Of a stretch of 64,000 bases of DNA, positions 17,131 to 26,400 are shown piece by piece. Origin of the DNA: Caballeronia catudaia (GTDB lineage Bacteria > Pseudomonadota > Gammaproteobacteria > Burkholderiales > Burkholderiaceae); NCBI RefSeq assembly GCF_001544755.2, contig NZ_FCOF02000019.1:1-64000 (forward strand), written 5' to 3'. The notes under the pieces were generated by a model. The model did not search any database. It was not told the origin of the DNA and saw only the letters and a program-made list of their open reading frames with translations. The translations under genes were made by a program, and so were the position numbers. How positions within the stretch are numbered: position 1 is the stretch's first letter; every line of letters begins with the position of its first letter.

Positions 17131-18525
17131 ATGTTGCCCATGCCATCGTTGCGGCTGCTTGCTGACACGCTGCACGCCGTCGCACGCCGCTATCGCTTGC
17201 CGCCACTCGACGCCATCGTCTCGCGGACGCAGGACGTCAGCGCGCCGACGGCGCTTGCGCTGGTGATCGAAGAGGCTCGAAAGGTAATCGAAAGCGGCGG
17301 CGTGCCCGATGACGCGTTGAAGCGCCGCTTCATCGAAGCGCTCGCGCGCGTGATCCGGGACGCGATGCGCCCGGATGCCGGCGATCCGGCGTTTCAGGCG
17401 GTGGTGCTGCGGCAGCACGCAGAGACGGTGCGCGAGTATGCGGCGTTGTCCGCACAGGCCGGGCAGGACCGGCGTCTGGTTCGCGCGGCCATTACCACGA
17501 TCGCGCATCCGCGCAAGCAGGAGCGCATGCGATCCGGCGCGCAACGAGAAGCGCTTGCGCGACTGTTCGCAGCGGCGTCCTCTGTCCCGGTATCCGAAAC
17601 TCGCAACACGGTCGAATGTCTTCTGCATGCGCCGGAAATTACAAGCGATGCGTCGTTGCTGCGCGCTTTGACGCAACTGCGCGACAGTGCGGCGTTGGAA
17701 CGCCTGCTGCGTCTCGAAACACTGGAACCGGATCAATTCGTGCGGCGCTATCGGTCGCTGTGGGACCGGAACGGGCCGCGCCCCGGCAGCGCGACGGCTG
17801 TCGCACAAGGAGTAGAGGCGCAGCGGCGTGGCGCGGACGCGGAGGCATCGGCGGCGCGGGCGCTGGAGGCGCTGGCGCAACGGCTCAACGAAGACGAAGG
17901 GCAACCGGCGTCATACCGCGTCGTGACTTCGATGCGTGTGCCGGCTTCGCTGGCCGCTGGGCACGCGCGCGCCAAAACCGAATGGGACGCGGCCCTGCTG
18001 CGGCGCGCGCCATCGCTCGATTCCGCGCCGGCCTGGGATGTTTGTCTGCTCGTCGAAGCGAAGGCTTCAGTCGATGCCGCCACGACCGACTTCGGGCGCT
18101 TGTTGCGCGGACTGCGCCTGCTCGCTCGTGCAGATGAAGATGCCGCCTACGCGTTCGAGACGCGTGAAGGCGTGGTGCATCTTCGCGGCGCGTCGCTGAG
18201 CGCGCTGCGCACCGACGAAGCCGCGTTGGAACAGACGGTGCTGTACTGCTGCGATGCATCCGACGACACCGCGTTGCGTCCGCTCAGCGCCGCTGGCCGC
18301 ATGCGGCTCATGACTGCGCCGGCCAGCCTCGAATACGCCAGCACGCTCACGCGCGTGGAAGATCTCGAACCAGTCTGGAACGCGATGCTGCAGTCACCTC
18401 AGTGGGCGGCAGTGCTCGATCAATACCCGGCGCTGCGCCAGGTGCGCGAGTTGATGGTTCACCCGGACGATCTGCTCGCCGCCATAAGAGGCGCTGCGAA
18501 TCAGCGTGACGTCGCGCCCGAGTGA
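17131..18525 (+). CDS. Conserved Burkholderia protein with possible PD-(D/E)XK nuclease-like motif
   Basis: The 464-residue protein has a mostly helical, Ala/Arg-rich N-terminal two thirds. Near residues ~285-320 it reads EWDAALLRRAP, then WDVCLLVEAKASVDAA. The Asp-(x)n-Glu-x-Lys spacing with hydrophobic strands recalls the catalytic core of restriction-endonuclease-like folds. Relatives in Burkholderia have, to my memory, been labelled DAHP synthase, but no DAHP synthase motif is seen. ATG 17131 follows CAGGAAAA; the frame is open ~600 bp upstream without coding sense. Nuclease activity is a hypothesis. Confidence 0.6.
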   Translation: MLPMPSLRLLADTLHAVARRYRLPPLDAIVSRTQDVSAPTALALVIEEARKVIESGGVPDDALKRRFIEALARVIRDAMRPDAGDPAFQAVVLRQHAETVREYAALSAQAGQDRRLVRAAITTIAHPRKQERMRSGAQREALARLFAAASSVPVSETRNTVECLLHAPEITSDASLLRALTQLRDSAALERLLRLETLEPDQFVRRYRSLWDRNGPRPGSATAVAQGVEAQRRGADAEASAARALEALAQRLNEDEGQPASYRVVTSMRVPASLAAGHARAKTEWDAALLRRAPSLDSAPAWDVCLLVEAKASVDAATTDFGRLLRGLRLLARADEDAAYAFETREGVVHLRGASLSALRTDEAALEQTVLYCCDASDDTALRPLSAAGRMRLMTAPASLEYASTLTRVEDLEPVWNAMLQSPQWAAVLDQYPALRQVRELMVHPDDLLAAIRGAANQRDVAPE

Positions 18526-18943
18526 TATGGTCAGACAGAATAAAGCATGCAGTGCGACTGCATTGTTCGATAACCAACACAAACAACTTATTTGAAAGTA
18601 TCGCCCGATTGACTCCATTTTTGACCGATGAACGCGATACGCTTGTTTCAATTTTCAGTGTCGCCAGAACATTGCTGAACGTGGTTCAATTAACTGCGCG
18701 AAGAAAACTGCAGCACTCTAATAGTTAGTCGCCCGGACGGGCGTCAAGTATGAAGATTGCTGTTATCGCTCTACCTTTCAAAGATTATCGTCGCGTTCTA
18801 GACTGGTAAGCGATCAACGCAAGTCGCTGGAGCGCGTATCCATATGCGTTTTTTCAACGAGCCGTCGTAGCAGCGCACTGTCACGCCCCAGTCGCGCCGC
18901 TTTGGAAACAATAGCAAGGGGCGCGGCATGAAACGGGGAATTC
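18526..18943. other. 418-bp non-coding gap
   Basis: This stretch is richer in A/T than its surroundings. It holds two small inverted repeats: ATGCAGT/ACTGCAT around GCG at 18547-18563, and a GC stem CGCCCG/CGGGCG at 18730-18743. No convincing gene, tRNA or mobile element is seen. A promoter for the glycosyltransferase gene presumably lies here. Confidence 0.5.
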
Positions 18944-20185
18944 GTGAAGATACTCATAGCGAACACACTCTACTTTCCGGATGAACCCGGGGGGGCCGAG
19001 GTATCGACGCGATTGCTCGCGGAAGGACTGGTGAAGGCGGGCATGGAGGTGTGCGTGGTCTGCGCGACCGGCACGGGCGTCGATCGCGTGGAGGAAATGA
19101 ATGGCGTGAAGATTCATCGCCTGCGGTCGGTGAATCTCTATTGGCCGCATCAGCGGCAGAAACGCGGGCGTGTCGCGAAGCTGATCTGGCATGCCATCGA
19201 CGTGCATAACGTGATCATGTCGCGCAAGCTCAAGAGCATCATCGAGCGGGAGAAGCCCGACGTCATCAGCACGAGCAATCTGTCCTGTCTCTCGATTGAT
19301 ATCTGGCGTCTCGCGAACAATGCCGGCGTGCCGATCGTGCATACCGTGCGCGACTACTACCTGATGTGCCCCAACGCGCTCATGTACACGCGCGGCAAGG
19401 CGTGCACGCGCCAGTGCGGCGTCTGCTCGGTCTATGCGATACCCAAGCGGGCCGCGTCGTCGCGCGTGTCGGTCGCGGTGGGCGTGAGCCGCTTCGCGCT
19501 GCAAAAGCACCTCGATAGCGGCTATTTCCCGCAGGCGGCGCACACGGCCGTCATCCATAACTGCGCCGAGCCGTCCGAAGGCTCGGCCCCGCCGCAACGC
19601 ATGCGCCGTTATGAAGGCGGCCCCGTGCGGCTCGGTGTGCTCGGGCGCGTGTCGCAGGAGAAAGGGCTCGAACTCCTGCTCGAACAACTGCTCGCGGACG
19701 ATACCCTGCAGTGGACGCTCGCCATCGGCGGCGCGGGCGATGCGGCATATCTCCGTTCGCTCAAGGCGAAATACGACGATCCGCGCGTCGAGTATCTCGG
19801 CCGCGTCAAGTCCGACGAGTTCTACGGCATGATCGATGTGCTCGTAGTGCCGTCGATCTGGAACGAGCCCTTCGGACGCGTGACCGTGGAAGCGTATTCG
19901 CATGGCGTGCCCGTCGTAGCCGCGGATACGGGCGGCATTCCCGAAGTGATCGAGCCGCGTACGAATCTCGTGTTCGAAATGACGCGGCCCGCTACGATCA
20001 TCGGCAAGCTGCATGAAGCGGTTGCACTGCTGGATGACCCGGGCGTTCACGAACGGTTGCGCGCCTACGCCGCGCGCTTCAATCGCGATGCGATGGTCGC
20101 TTCCTATCTCGAGTTGTATGAGAGCGTGCTCAACGATCCGCAATCGAGCGTGCTGTATGCTCGATCGCGCGGTTATCCGGTGTGA
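18944..20185 (+). CDS. Glycosyltransferase family 4 (GT-B) protein
   Basis: The 413-residue protein is a GT-B enzyme: an N-terminal Rossmann start MKILIANTLYFPDEPGGAEVST, then an acceptor domain with a Cys cluster (MCPNAL, ACTRQCGVC at ~145-165). The C-terminal donor domain has LGVLGRVSQEKGLELLLEQL and the E-x7-E motif in EPFGRVTVE, followed by VVAADTGGIPEVI. It transfers a sugar from a nucleotide donor in cell-surface glycan synthesis. The start is GTG 18944 with a purine-rich GGGGAA just upstream. No other polysaccharide genes are adjacent, so the product is unknown. Confidence 0.9.
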   Translation: MKILIANTLYFPDEPGGAEVSTRLLAEGLVKAGMEVCVVCATGTGVDRVEEMNGVKIHRLRSVNLYWPHQRQKRGRVAKLIWHAIDVHNVIMSRKLKSIIEREKPDVISTSNLSCLSIDIWRLANNAGVPIVHTVRDYYLMCPNALMYTRGKACTRQCGVCSVYAIPKRAASSRVSVAVGVSRFALQKHLDSGYFPQAAHTAVIHNCAEPSEGSAPPQRMRRYEGGPVRLGVLGRVSQEKGLELLLEQLLADDTLQWTLAIGGAGDAAYLRSLKAKYDDPRVEYLGRVKSDEFYGMIDVLVVPSIWNEPFGRVTVEAYSHGVPVVAADTGGIPEVIEPRTNLVFEMTRPATIIGKLHEAVALLDDPGVHERLRAYAARFNRDAMVASYLELYESVLNDPQSSVLYARSRGYPV

Positions 20186-20222
20186 TGCCGCGACGCCCCT
20201 CACGCAACGGAGTTCGTGACGC

Positions 20223-20948
20223 ATGACGAGCATGACGAAAACCAACGAGTATCAACAGCCCATCGGGGAGCCGGTAAGCGAGTGGAAAGCGCGCGAGCGG
20301 CCCGCGCGCATCGGCATCGACGGCAAGCATTGCCGCCTCGAACCCGTCGATGTCGAGCGCCACGCGGCCGATCTCTTCGAAGCCTATGGCAAGGCATCGG
20401 ACGGCAGCGACTGGACCTATCTCTTCGTCGGTCCGTTCACGGAGTTCGATGCCTTCCGCGACTATCTGACGAAAGCCGCGGCATCCACCGATCCGCTGCA
20501 TTACACCGTCATCGATTCGACGAGCGGCAGGGCGGTCGGTACGCTCGCGCTGATGCGCATCGAGCCCGCGCATGGCGTCATCGAAGTGGGCAGCGTCACG
20601 TTCTCGCCCTTGCTCAAGCAAACGCGCATATCGACGGAAGCGCAGTATCTGCTGATGCGCTACGCATTCGATGACCTTGGCTACCGGCGCTACGAATGGA
20701 AATGCGACAGCCTGAACGCGCCCTCGCGCAAGACGGCGCTTCGGCTCGGCTTCGAATTCGAAGGCATTTTCAGGCAGGCGATCGTCTACAAGGGACGCAA
20801 TCGCGATACGGCGTGGTACGCGATCATCGACCGCGACTGGCCGCGCATTCGCAGCGCATTCGAGCGCTGGCTCGCCGACGATAACTTCGATGCCAACGGC
20901 AAGCAACGCGCGTCGCTTGCGCAATTGCGCGATGCGATCGGTAATTGA
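20223..20948 (+). CDS. RimJ/RimL-type GNAT acetyltransferase
   Basis: The 241-residue protein fits the RimJ/RimL group: LEPVDVERHAADLFEAYGKA near residue 40, VGTLALMRIEPAHGVIEVG, then motif A region with STEAQYLLMRYAFDDLGYRRYEWKCD and motif B LNAPSRKTALRLGFEFEGIFRQ. Such enzymes acetylate N-terminal or small-molecule amino groups. CGGAG precedes ATG 20223. The gene sits 37 nt after the glycosyltransferase and may be cotranscribed. Confidence 0.88.
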   Translation: MTSMTKTNEYQQPIGEPVSEWKARERPARIGIDGKHCRLEPVDVERHAADLFEAYGKASDGSDWTYLFVGPFTEFDAFRDYLTKAAASTDPLHYTVIDSTSGRAVGTLALMRIEPAHGVIEVGSVTFSPLLKQTRISTEAQYLLMRYAFDDLGYRRYEWKCDSLNAPSRKTALRLGFEFEGIFRQAIVYKGRNRDTAWYAIIDRDWPRIRSAFERWLADDNFDANGKQRASLAQLRDAIGN

Positions 20949-21029
20949 TCGGTAATCGAATGAAATGCTTTTCACTTTCGGGCGCGTCAGCTAAGCGCAT
21001 TTCCTTCGTTTGATCGTCCCGACGCCGAC

Positions 21030-21512
21030 GTGAGAATGATGAGCCTTTCCGCTATGGTGCCGCTCGCCATCTCGGCCATTGCGAGCGGCGCGGATATCAA
21101 GGTGGTGTCCGCGGGCGGCGAGACCTTGCCTGACGCGCCGCATATGAAGTACTTCACGCGCAAGGACTCCGGCATTCGCGCGCCGAAAGACTTCGAAGGC
21201 AAGACGGTCGCGTTCAACAGCTTCGGTGCATGCGCGGAGTTCGTGACGAAGAAATATCTGTCGCAGCACGGCGTGGATGTATCGAAGATCAACTGGCTCG
21301 TCGTGCCGGATAACCAGTCGCAACAGGCGCTCGTCACGAAGAACGTGGATGTCGCCATCATTCATCCGCCGTTTTCCGGCGCGGCCGAAGCCGATGCGCA
21401 ACTGCACAAGCTCTGGAGCGACTGCCGATGTTCGTCGCCGCGAAGAAACGGGACGGCGTGCCCAGGCGCGGCATACGGTGGTCGATCGCGTTCGAGCGAT
21501 CCATCGCGCTGA
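21030..21512 (+). pseudogene. Remnant of an aliphatic-sulfonate ABC substrate-binding protein gene
   Basis: From ~21054 to ~21424 the frame encodes the central part of an SsuA/TauA-like periplasmic protein (GADIKVVSAGGETLPDAPH, GKTVAFNSFGACAEFVTKKYL, NVDVAIIHPPFSG). The signal peptide with the first ~100 residues and the last ~120 residues of a normal ~330-residue protein are gone. The tail after KLWSD runs out of frame over the start of the permease gene. It therefore cannot make a working binding protein. Confidence 0.75.
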
Positions 21513-22240
21513 TCGTGTTCGCGGCGCTGTGGGAATTGCTGCCGCGTCTGGGCATCGTGAGCACGGCGTATCTGAGCCCGCCGTCGCAAGTGGCGCTGGC
21601 CATCGCGCAATTGTTCGACAACGGCGAAGTGTGGAAGCATCTCGGCGCGAGCGCGCTGCGCTCGCTCAGCGGCCTGCTGCTGGCCGTGGCGGGCGGCGTC
21701 GTCTGCGGCTTCGCGCTCGGATGGTTCCGTCGCGCCGAACGCATCGTCGATCCGCTCTATCAACTGTTGCGGCAGGTCTCCGCGTTCGCGCTGTTTCCCG
21801 TGTTCATGCTGTTTTTCGGCATCGGCGAATCGTCGAAGATCGCGATCATCGTATGGGCCGCATTCTGGCCGGTGCTGCTCAACACGATCTCCGGCGTGAA
21901 GGAGGTCGAACGCGTGTTCGTCGATTGCGCGCGTTCGATGGGCGCATCGCAAGGCTTCATCTTCGCGAAGGTCGTGCTGCCCGCCGCGTTGCCGGAAATA
22001 CTGACCGACGTTCGTCTCGCGGGCGCGTACAGCATCACCGCGCTCGTCGCGGCCGAGATGATCGGCGCGCGCTCGGGGCTCGGTTTCTGCACGCTCAACT
22101 CACCGGAAACGTTCCAGATTCCCGACATGTATGCGGGCATCGTGCTGCTCGCGCTTTTCGGCCTCCTGATGAATAAGAGTCTCTCGATGCTCGAACGGCG
22201 TCTTTTACGCTGGCGCGTCGGGCTCGCACAGAATGGCTAG
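21428..22240 (+). CDS. ABC transporter permease, sulfonate/nitrate/taurine (SsuC-like) type
   Basis: The 270-residue protein has about six membrane helices and the EAA loop of this class ([34 protein letters not shown] split around A-S-M-G-A). It would form the channel of a sulfonate-type importer. Its binding protein upstream is truncated and no ATPase gene is adjacent in this direction, so it is probably an orphan unless it borrows the TauB-like ATPase encoded opposite. The next gene's ATG overlaps its end by 8 nt. Confidence 0.85.
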   Translation: MFVAAKKRDGVPRRGIRWSIAFERSIALIVFAALWELLPRLGIVSTAYLSPPSQVALAIAQLFDNGEVWKHLGASALRSLSGLLLAVAGGVVCGFALGWFRRAERIVDPLYQLLRQVSAFALFPVFMLFFGIGESSKIAIIVWAAFWPVLLNTISGVKEVERVFVDCARSMGASQGFIFAKVVLPAALPEILTDVRLAGAYSITALVAAEMIGARSGLGFCTLNSPETFQIPDMYAGIVLLALFGLLMNKSLSMLERRLLRWRVGLAQNG

Positions 22241-23086
22241 AAGCGGACTTGCGGCGGCGCAATCGTCCAGTCGATGGCTGCGCTGGCTCGCTGTCGTCGC
22301 GATGACGTGCGTCGCGCTGTCGTCGTTGCCGATGCGCGATCGCGGCGACGCCCGCCCGTTTGCGCCGCGATCGCGCGCGGCGCGTTGATCGTCGCGGTGC
22401 CATCGCGTCCGGCGCCGGCATTGAACGTCGGCAAGGTCGATCACTTCGCGCGCGTGCCCGATGGTTTCGCCGCGGCGCTTGCCGAAGACATCGGGCGGCG
22501 CGTCGGCCCGCCTGTCACCTTCGTGCTCGCCGATGCACGCCATACGCTGCGCTCGGGCGCGGCGGATATCGCAATCGGCGGACTCGCTTTCGCCGATGAC
22601 CGCGCGCTCGCCTACGCGCCCACGGCTTATACGTCGGGACGCGGCATGGCGCTCGTGCTTCGGCACGGCACGGTTCACGACTGGCGCGATCTGGCGGGCG
22701 CATCGATATGCGTGGCGAGCGGCAGTCGGTTTGCGCGAAACGCCGCGCGTCGCGCGCACGCAAACGTGCGGGCGTATGACCGTCCGCTCGATGCGTTGCT
22801 GGCGTTTCAGGCAGGCGAGTGCGCCGCGCTCGTCGACGACGAGCTTGCCATCCGCAAGCTGCTGAAGCAGCCGGACTGGGCCTACTACCGGCGCTTGCCG
22901 GGCGCGCTCGATCCCGCGCCCGCGTATATCGCGACGCGTGGTGGCGACCTCGCGAGTGCGGTATTCATCGAACGAACGGTGCGGGACTGGCGCAGGCAAC
23001 GCTGGCTTTCGACCGTGCGCAAAGATCAGGCGACGCGGCTTGCGTTCGAAATGTTCAACGCGCAGAACGATTTGTACTGCCACTGA
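22233..23086 (+). pseudogene. Family-3 periplasmic binding protein gene with an apparent frameshift
   Basis: The ATG at 22233 overlaps the permease stop by 8 nt and opens a frame encoding a signal-peptide-like stretch (RWLRWLAVVAMTCVALSSL), which stops at ~22387. The mature protein (ARGALIVAVP, then VDHFARVPDGFAAALAEDIG through FEMFNAQNDLYCH) lies in another frame, open from 22241. Both parts make sense only if a single-base change occurred near 22350-22385. The mature part matches PBPb/family-3 solute-binding proteins in length and pattern. Either the gene is inactivated or the base calls are wrong there. Confidence 0.6.
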
Positions 23087-23113
23087 GGGGCGCGAGCGAG
23101 ATCGGCGAACGGC

Positions 23114-23965
23114 TCAGCGCCCCTTCCACGGCACGAGCCTTTTCTCCAGCGCGCGCATGGCGAAATCGAAAACCCATGCGATTGCGCCGATCAGCACGAT
23201 GCCCATCACGACGACATCCGTGCGCAGGAAGCTCGACGCGTTGAGCACCATCTGGCCGAGGCCGGCCGTGGCCGCGACCATTTCCGCGGCGACGAGCGTC
23301 GTCCAGCCGAAACCCACGGCGATGCGCAAGCCCGTCAGAATCTCCGGCAACGCGGCGGGCAGGACGACATGCCACACGACTTGCCGGAAGTTCGCGCCGA
23401 GCGACCACGCCGCGTTCACTTGTTCGGCCGTCGCGCTCTTCACGCCGGCGCGCGCAGCCATCGCGACCGGCGCCAAACACGCGAGCCAGATGACGACGAT
23501 CTTCGCGGTTTCATCGATGCCGAACCAGATCACGACGAGCGGCAGATAGGCGAGCGGCGGCAGCGGCCGATAGAACTCGAGCGGCGGATCGAGCACGCCG
23601 CGCGCGATGCGGCTCACGCCCATCAGAATGCCGACCGGCACCGCTGTCACGACCGCGAGCGCGAACGCGCCGAACACGCGGATCGCGCTCCACAGCAAAT
23701 GTTCGGACAGCGGCAAGCCGCCTTGCAAACGTCCGCGAACGGCGTCGAGAAACGCGCGCCACACGGCATCGGGCGAAGGCAGGAAGAGCGGGGCGATCCA
23801 GTGAAAGTGCGTCGACGCCCACCACAGCGCGGCGATCGCGACGACGCACAGCGCGCTCGGCAGAGCGGTCGAACCCGCGCCGGGCATGCCGCGAAGTCGC
23901 CTTTTCGTGCGTTTGACATGAAAGGCGCGCGGCGCGTCCGCGACCAGATGCGCGTGATGATTCAT
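23114..23965 (-). CDS. tauC: Taurine-type ABC transporter permease
   Basis: The 283-residue protein has about six membrane helices and the class EAA motif ([30 protein letters not shown] in part). [18 protein letters not shown] is typical of TauC/SsuC. It forms the inner-membrane channel for taurine or another alkanesulfonate. Its ATG overlaps the stop of the upstream ATPase gene (ATGA). No taurine dioxygenase gene (tauD) lies in the window. Confidence 0.9.
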   Translation of the reverse strand: MNHHAHLVADAPRAFHVKRTKRRLRGMPGAGSTALPSALCVVAIAALWWASTHFHWIAPLFLPSPDAVWRAFLDAVRGRLQGGLPLSEHLLWSAIRVFGAFALAVVTAVPVGILMGVSRIARGVLDPPLEFYRPLPPLAYLPLVVIWFGIDETAKIVVIWLACLAPVAMAARAGVKSATAEQVNAAWSLGANFRQVVWHVVLPAALPEILTGLRIAVGFGWTTLVAAEMVAATAGLGQMVLNASSFLRTDVVVMGIVLIGAIAWVFDFAMRALEKRLVPWKGR

Positions 23966-24741
23966 GACGCCTCCGTTTCAGTGCGATGCAGGCGGCGCGT
24001 CAGCCGCTCGCGCCATTCGATGAACGCAGGCGACGATTTCACCGCGCGCGCATCGCGGTTGCGGATGTAGTCGCGCGAGAACGGCAGCTCGTGCACTTCC
24101 TCGATGCGGCCAGGACCGGGCGTCATCAGCACGAGGCGCGTCGCGAGAAAGAGCGCTTCCTCGACGCTATGCGTGATGAAGAACACGGTCTTGCGCGTGC
24201 GCGACCAGACATCGAGCACGAGTTCCTGCACGTTTTCGCGCGTGAGGGCGTCGAGCGCGCCCATTGGTTCGTCCATCAGCAGCACTTCGGGATCGCCCGC
24301 GAGCGCACGCGCGATGCCCACGCGCTGCTGCATGCCGCCCGACAGCGCGTAGATCTTCGCGCGTTCGTGTTGCGCGAGGCCGACGAGCGCGAGCGTGCGG
24401 CGCGCGATTTCGCGGCGCTCGTCGCGCTTCATGCCGCGAAAGCGCAGGCCGAGCGCGACGTTGTCGATCACGTTCAGCCACGGCATCAGCGCGTGCTTCT
24501 GGAACACGACGCCGCGTTCCGCGCCGGGACCGGCGATCGGCTCGCCATTGAGCGTGGCGCTGCCTTCGGTCGGATAGATGAAACCGGCGAGACAGTTGAG
24601 CAGCGTGGTCTTGCCGCAGCCCGACGCGCCCAGCGCGACGACGAACTCGCCGCTGCCGATCTGCAGATCGACGCCCTTGAGCGCCGGCGTGCTCGCGCCT
24701 TCATAGGTGAGCCCGAGATTGCGGATCGACAGCGACGTCAT
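23962..24741 (-). CDS. tauB: Taurine-type ABC transporter ATPase
   Basis: The 259-residue protein has Walker [10 protein letters not shown] (~residue 36-44), Q-loop in [13 protein letters not shown], signature [15 protein letters not shown], Walker [13 protein letters not shown] and the switch His in [11 protein letters not shown]. It powers sulfonate import with the permease downstream. The start at 24741 overlaps the tauA stop by ATGA; the frame continues upstream only through tauA in a wrong phase. Confidence 0.93.
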   Translation of the reverse strand: MTSLSIRNLGLTYEGASTPALKGVDLQIGSGEFVVALGASGCGKTTLLNCLAGFIYPTEGSATLNGEPIAGPGAERGVVFQKHALMPWLNVIDNVALGLRFRGMKRDERREIARRTLALVGLAQHERAKIYALSGGMQQRVGIARALAGDPEVLLMDEPMGALDALTRENVQELVLDVWSRTRKTVFFITHSVEEALFLATRLVLMTPGPGRIEEVHELPFSRDYIRNRDARAVKSSPAFIEWRERLTRRLHRTETEAS

Positions 24742-25772
24742 TTCGCGGCCTGCTGCACGAAGCGCGGATCGACGCCCGTCGAATAATCGGCAAGCACGTT
24801 CTGGATCGTGCCTTGCTGCTTCAGGAATTGCGCGGTGGCCGTGAGCGATTTCGCCGCGCCGGACTGCTTGCCGCCGCCGAGCCACGTCTGCGACGCCTGT
24901 TCGCCCGCCGATGGGAACGCGTAGAGCGCGAGGCTCGCGGGCACATCGGCGGCGGCGGCGCCCGATTCCTGCGCGACCGCGCGCACCTCTTTCGAATCGA
25001 CCGTCCATGCGGCCTTGTTGTCGCGATATTGCGCGTCGGTGTCGGCGAGCACTTTGACCAAGCCGGCGAGGAATGCGGGATTGGCCTGCGCGAACTTGCG
25101 CGACGCCACGAGGCCGTCGAACGTCGCCTTGCCGCTTTCCTTCGCGACTTCGCCGGACGTGATCAGCACGCGGCCGTTCTGCTTGGCCTTCGCGAGCACC
25201 GGGTCCCAGATGTAGGTCGCGTCGATATTGCCGCGCTCCCACGCCGCCGCGACTTCCGGCGGACGCAGATTGACGATCTTCACCGAAGACGGATCGACGC
25301 CCGCCTGCTGCAACGCGACGAGCGCATGAAAGTGCGACGTCGACACATACGGCACGGCGAGGGTCTTGCCTTTGAGATCGGCGAGCTTGCTCACGCCCGC
25401 GCCGTTGCGCGCGACGAGCGCTTCGGCGTCGTTGATGTTGTCGAGAATCCAGAACAGCGACAGATCGACGCCTTGCGAAAGGCCGGCCGCGATCGGGCTG
25501 GAACCGGCTTCGCCGACTTGTATCGATCCGGATGCGAGCGCGCGGATCACGTCCGCGCCGCTGCCGAGCTTGCGATACGTGACCTTGTAGCCGGTGGCTT
25601 TCTCGACGGCGCCGCTCGCCTGCGCATAGCGCCACGGCACGACCATATCCTGATAGCCGATGACGACTTCGCGCGTTTCGGCATGCGCGGCGAGCGGCGC
25701 GAGCGCGATGGCGCCGAAAGCGAACGAGGCGAGGCTGGCGATCAGTCGACGGCGGCGAATCGGTGATTTCAT
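24738..25772 (-). CDS. tauA: Taurine-type ABC periplasmic binding protein
   Basis: The 344-residue protein starts with a signal peptide (basic KSPIRRRRL, cleavage after AHA near 31). The mature chain begins [18 protein letters not shown], with [23 protein letters not shown] and [20 protein letters not shown], all characteristic of TauA. It captures taurine or a related sulfonate in the periplasm. ATG 25772 is preferred over the in-frame start at 25955 because the signal peptide begins there. It leads the tauABC operon. Confidence 0.92.
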   Translation of the reverse strand: MKSPIRRRRLIASLASFAFGAIALAPLAAHAETREVVIGYQDMVVPWRYAQASGAVEKATGYKVTYRKLGSGADVIRALASGSIQVGEAGSSPIAAGLSQGVDLSLFWILDNINDAEALVARNGAGVSKLADLKGKTLAVPYVSTSHFHALVALQQAGVDPSSVKIVNLRPPEVAAAWERGNIDATYIWDPVLAKAKQNGRVLITSGEVAKESGKATFDGLVASRKFAQANPAFLAGLVKVLADTDAQYRDNKAAWTVDSKEVRAVAQESGAAAADVPASLALYAFPSAGEQASQTWLGGGKQSGAAKSLTATAQFLKQQGTIQNVLADYSTGVDPRFVQQAAK

Positions 25773-25963
25773 GGCACGAAGAAGAGAGGTTTCGAAGCCT
25801 CCGACTATAGGCACTTCGCATGCCGCGCCTACCAATCTTTTGTGCGTAGCAAATGAACCGGCGATCGCTTTGTTATCCATCGCGACGGCGTGATTCGCAA
25901 GCGCTGCCTGAAACGCCCGTAAAATAGACGCGGCTTCCCGCTCCACCGGCAGCATCGCCCAGC

Positions 25964-26167
25964 ATGACGAAAGACGACGCCACTCACGTCCGCGCGCATG
26001 GCGCGTCGACGAAGCGCAAGCGGCTCGGCCGCCCGGCGGGCAACATCAATCAGCGCGAGAACATCCTCGATGCCGCCGAGGTCGATTTTTCGCAGCGCGG
26101 CTATGCGGGCACGTCGCTCAAGGAAGTGGCCGCGTCGTGCGGCGTCACGCAGGCGCTCATCACGTGA
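25964..26167 (+). pseudogene. Truncated TetR-family regulator (HTH domain only)
   Basis: The frame encodes a TetR N-terminus: RLGRPAGNINQRENILDAAEVDF, then GYAGTSLKEVAASCGVTQALIT, i.e. helices 1-3 of the DNA-binding domain. It stops exactly where TetR proteins continue with YYF..K. The ~130-residue ligand-binding part is missing, replaced by an unrelated receiver-domain remnant. It is divergent from tauA and was perhaps once its regulator. Confidence 0.8.
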
Positions 26168-26338
26168 ATGGGAAAAAAACTAGCGTCGATGTCATGCTGA
26201 TCGACATGACGGCGCCTGGCATGGAGGGATTCGAAGCGACGCGGCGCATCCGCGGGAATGCGCGCTTTCGTAAGCTGCCGTGAAGGCGATGAAGGGTGAC
26301 CGGGAAAGCGTCTCGCGGCGGAGGCGAGCGAAGATCAG
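26168..26338 (+). pseudogene. Decayed receiver-domain (response regulator) remnant
   Basis: At 26185-26280 one frame reads VDVMLIDMTAPGMEGFEATRRIRG ending FRKLP, the phospho-acceptor strand region of a receiver. After a stop, the frame from 26280 continues VKAMKGDRE, the later KAMxGDRE segment of hybrid-kinase receivers, with the intervening residues deleted. The remnant directly abuts the truncated TetR gene, so a deletion fused two unrelated loci. Confidence 0.6.
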
Positions 26339-26368
26339 GCAAGGCCGGTCGACGTCGACCGGCCTTGC
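26339..26368. terminator. 30-bp perfect palindrome downstream of lpdA
   Basis: GCAAGGCCGGTCGAC and its exact complement meet at 26353/26354. It lies 33 bp beyond the lpdA stop in the direction of transcription and would form a very stable hairpin. No clear T-run follows, so termination is inferred from position; a protein-binding site is possible. Confidence 0.5.
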
Positions 26369-26400
26369 GCGCTGTTGCGCGTGTGGATGCCGAGGCGGGT

